Source: Zarea fungicola (lineage: Eukaryota; Ascomycota; Sordariomycetes; Hypocreales; Cordycipitaceae). Taken from it: a stretch of DNA of 64,000 bases. The stretch spans positions 1 through 64,000 of the forward strand of contig FWCC01000119.1 in NCBI GenBank assembly GCA_900169235.1, read 5' to 3'. Made by a program: the position numbers and the translations under genes. Shown piece by piece: positions 62,082 through 64,000 of this stretch; position 1 is the stretch's first letter; each line of letters begins with the position of its first letter. Under the pieces are notes generated by a model. That model worked only from the letters and a program-made list of their open reading frames with translations. It did no database searches and was not told where the DNA came from.

Positions 62082-63139
62082 ATGAGCAAATTTGGCACCA
62101 TGGTAATGGGCCCGGCGGGCGCTGGCAAGGTAAGAAATGACCCCGCCACCCTCGCTCAGTTGTTTCAAGCCGACCTGCATCTCGATATCGACTCTATGTT
62201 GATAGAGCTGAGTGCGCAAAACAGGTTATGAAACACTTCCAATAATAACATGCATCCTTAAACCAGTCTACTTTTTGCGCCGCCCTTATCACCCATCTCC
62301 AGCTTAACCGCCGATCCGCCTTCTACGTCAACCTCGACCCCGCCGCTGAGACATTCGAGCACACGCCTGACCTCGACATCAAGGAGCTCATCTCCCTCAA
62401 AGATGCCATGGAAGAAGTCGGCCTGGGTCCCAATGGAGGCCTCATTTACTGCTTTGAATTTCTCATGGAGAACCTCGACTGGCTGACAGAGGCACTCGAC
62501 TCCCTCACTGAGGACTACCTCATTATCTTTGACATGCCCGGACAGATCGAGCTCTACACCCACATCCCCATCCTGCCGACTCTCATGAAGTTCCTCTCCC
62601 AACCCGGTGCACTTGATATACGTATGGCTGCCGTCTATCTACTTGAGGCCACTTTTGTCGTCGACCGTGCCAAATTCTTCGCCGGCACCCTCAGCGCAAT
62701 GTCGGCCATGCTCATGCTCGAGGTGCCCCATATCAACGTCCTCTCCAAGATGGACCTCATCAAGGGGCAGATTAAGAAGCGCGACTTCAAAAACTTCCTT
62801 ACTCCCGACGTTGCCCTGCTGGATGACGACCCACTCGAGCGCGCCCGGCTGACAAGCGAGGGCGGGCTGGACGAGGCTCTGGACGATGAGACCAAGGCAC
62901 CGGATGACCGTGAACAGGTCATGAAGGGAGCGAGTTTCCGCCGGCTCAACCGCGCCGTCGCTGGGTTAATTGAAAGCTTCAGCATGGTCAACTACCTAAA
63001 GCTGGACGTAACGGACGAAGACAGTGTTGGGGACATTCTGAGCTTTATTGACGACTGCATCCAGTACCATGAGGCGCAAGATCCCAAGGACCCCAATGAG
63101 GATGCGTCGGGGGACGAGCAGCAGGGCGAGGACGAATAA
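62082..63139 (+). CDS. gpn3: GPN-loop GTPase 3
   Basis: Small GTPase that works with Gpn1/Npa3 in assembly and nuclear import of RNA polymerase II. Two exons, 62082-62129 and 62267-63139, with a 137 bp intron (GTAAGA...CAG), give 306 residues. The intron cuts exactly inside the P-loop, GPAGAGK-ST (residues 10-18). The family hallmark GPN is at residues 70-72 in LGPNGG. NVLSKMDLIKG supplies the G4-type NKxD-related motif (SKMD), and FDMPGQIELYTH the G3 region. The acidic C-terminus (EDASGDEQQGEDE) is common for Gpn3 of fungi. The upstream reading frame is closed, so the small first exon is needed to complete the P-loop. Confidence 0.96.
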
Positions 63140-63605
63140 TACACAATGTGACGATTTCACGCCAGAAAAAAAACCATTTCCATTTTAAATAGCATAGCGT
63201 TTGGAGTTTTTGCTGTTTTTTTTTTTAAAAAAAAGAATCAAAACTGATGGCTCACAAGCCTTGTTTATAGACCATTTTAGACGAACAATTAAAAATGATA
63301 CAAAATACAGTAGAATTGCCACCCAAAAGTGAATCCTGAACTTGAAAACAGCCAAAAAAAAAACAGAAAATACAATCAACGTAAGAAGATTTAGGGGCGT
63401 ATCATTCATCGTAAAACCTTGTGTGTGTGTTTTAGCACGCTCGGCTAAGTGAGCAAGATAAAGCACATGAGGGCACAACAGGCAAAACGCCAAACTCTTA
63501 CATGTTTAGCGTCAACTCCTGTCCAAACCAAATTAAATCCCAAATCCCAAAGGAAAGACCCCTTCTAGAGCCCCCCTTTCCTCCTGTTTCCCCCTCTCAC
63601 CCAGT
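63140..63605. other. Convergent 3' region between GPN3 and APQ12-like gene
   Basis: AT-rich with several A- and T-runs. No gene recognised; the minus frame at 63185-63493 is low-complexity and judged chance. Confidence 0.5.
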
Positions 63606-64000
63606 CTACCGAGAACGATAAGAACCTCCTGCTCTTCCCCCGTTCTGCTGCTCCTCGTATTTCCTATACTCGGCCCACCAAATCTGCTTGACCAGCGACG
63701 CATAGCCCGCTACACGGCCGACAATGACAACGACATCCCGCACGCTCGCCTGCAGGCCGCGATTCCACACCCATGCCAGCAGCGCGACCAAGGTGGCGTA
63801 GAAGACGGCGCGCATGGCTAGGCGCGTCCAGAAGAGCAGCACGCGCCGGATCCAGTTGAGTACGATGACGGCCACGGCGAGGATGGCCAGCGGCACCAGC
63901 ACGGCGCCGAGCTCCGACGCGCCCGTCATGGCGAGGAGCTTGTCGATCCACGGCTGCACCAGCGGGTAGATGGTCCCGGCGCTGCGCGTGACGGAGTCGC
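63606..64000 (-). CDS. apq12: APQ12-like nuclear envelope/ER membrane protein, 3' part only
   Basis: The coding frame runs off the right edge of the window, so the N-terminus is missing. The visible 131 residues include two hydrophobic segments (ELGAVLVPLAILAVAVIVLNWI and AVFYATLVALLAWVWN) separated by a short basic stretch with RRVLLFWTRLAMR, and a C-terminal part ending YRKYEEQQNGGRAGGSYRSR. This layout fits fungal Apq12, an ER/nuclear envelope protein tied to nuclear pore assembly and mRNA export in yeast. The match is by layout and remembered family appearance, so the name is moderate; a generic two-helix membrane protein is the alternative. Confidence 0.6.
   Translation of the reverse strand, partial: DSVTRSAGTIYPLVQPWIDKLLAMTGASELGAVLVPLAILAVAVIVLNWIRRVLLFWTRLAMRAVFYATLVALLAWVWNRGLQASVRDVVVIVGRVAGYASLVKQIWWAEYRKYEEQQNGGRAGGSYRSR

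Overview
The window is nuclear DNA of a filamentous ascomycete (Pezizomycotina), most likely a sordariomycete and possibly Hypocreales. The reasons are short introns (mostly 54-180 bp) with GTAAGT-like donors and CAG/TAG acceptors, long CT-rich leaders, widely spaced monocistronic genes, and a purely ascomycete gene set: an Msn2/Seb1 zinc-finger factor, Oct1, a FRE-type reductase relic, U2AF small subunit, Gpn3 and an Apq12-like protein. I see no operons, CRISPR arrays, rRNA or convincing tRNA genes, and no intact transposon. The lineage below class is inference.

I support 19 apparently intact protein genes, one broken gene and one gene cut by the right edge. Positions 1-25 kb: MSN2-like stress regulator (+), a gene-free 5 kb, DPH6 (+), a DUF202 membrane protein (+), HCS1 helicase (+) convergent with an MFS exporter (-), 3.8 kb without a supported gene, and a disordered fungal protein (+). 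Positions 25-41 kb: OCT1 (-), a ferric-reductase pseudogene (-), MIC26/MIC27 (+) convergent with DUS2 (-), a 2.6 kb divergent gap with an unusual cluster of AGGTGCTA words, and a 1,100-residue protein of unknown function (+). Positions 41-64 kb: an oxysterol-binding protein (+, seven exons) facing a run of minus-strand genes: U2AF small subunit, aldo/keto reductase, tubulin cofactor E, MaoC-type dehydratase, a probable mitochondrial protein of unknown role, a PI-PLC X-domain protein and S-adenosylmethionine synthetase. GPN3 (+) and the 3' part of an APQ12-like gene (-) close the window.

Most genes are housekeeping and unrelated: tRNA and diphthamide modification (DUS2, DPH6), mitochondria (OCT1, MIC26/27, perhaps the 53.6 kb gene), splicing, tubulin folding, methyl-donor supply and RNA polymerase assembly (GPN3). 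I found no secondary-metabolite cluster or multi-gene novel system. The most useful observations concern gene structure: a GC-AG intron in the cofactor E gene, two 96 bp introns that can be retained without breaking the frame, an upstream ORF overlapping the MSN2 start, the reductase pseudogene, and the AGGTGCTA/hairpin cluster. Exon joins were placed by eye from splice consensus, frame closure and remembered family patterns; none was confirmed by alignment or RNA data.
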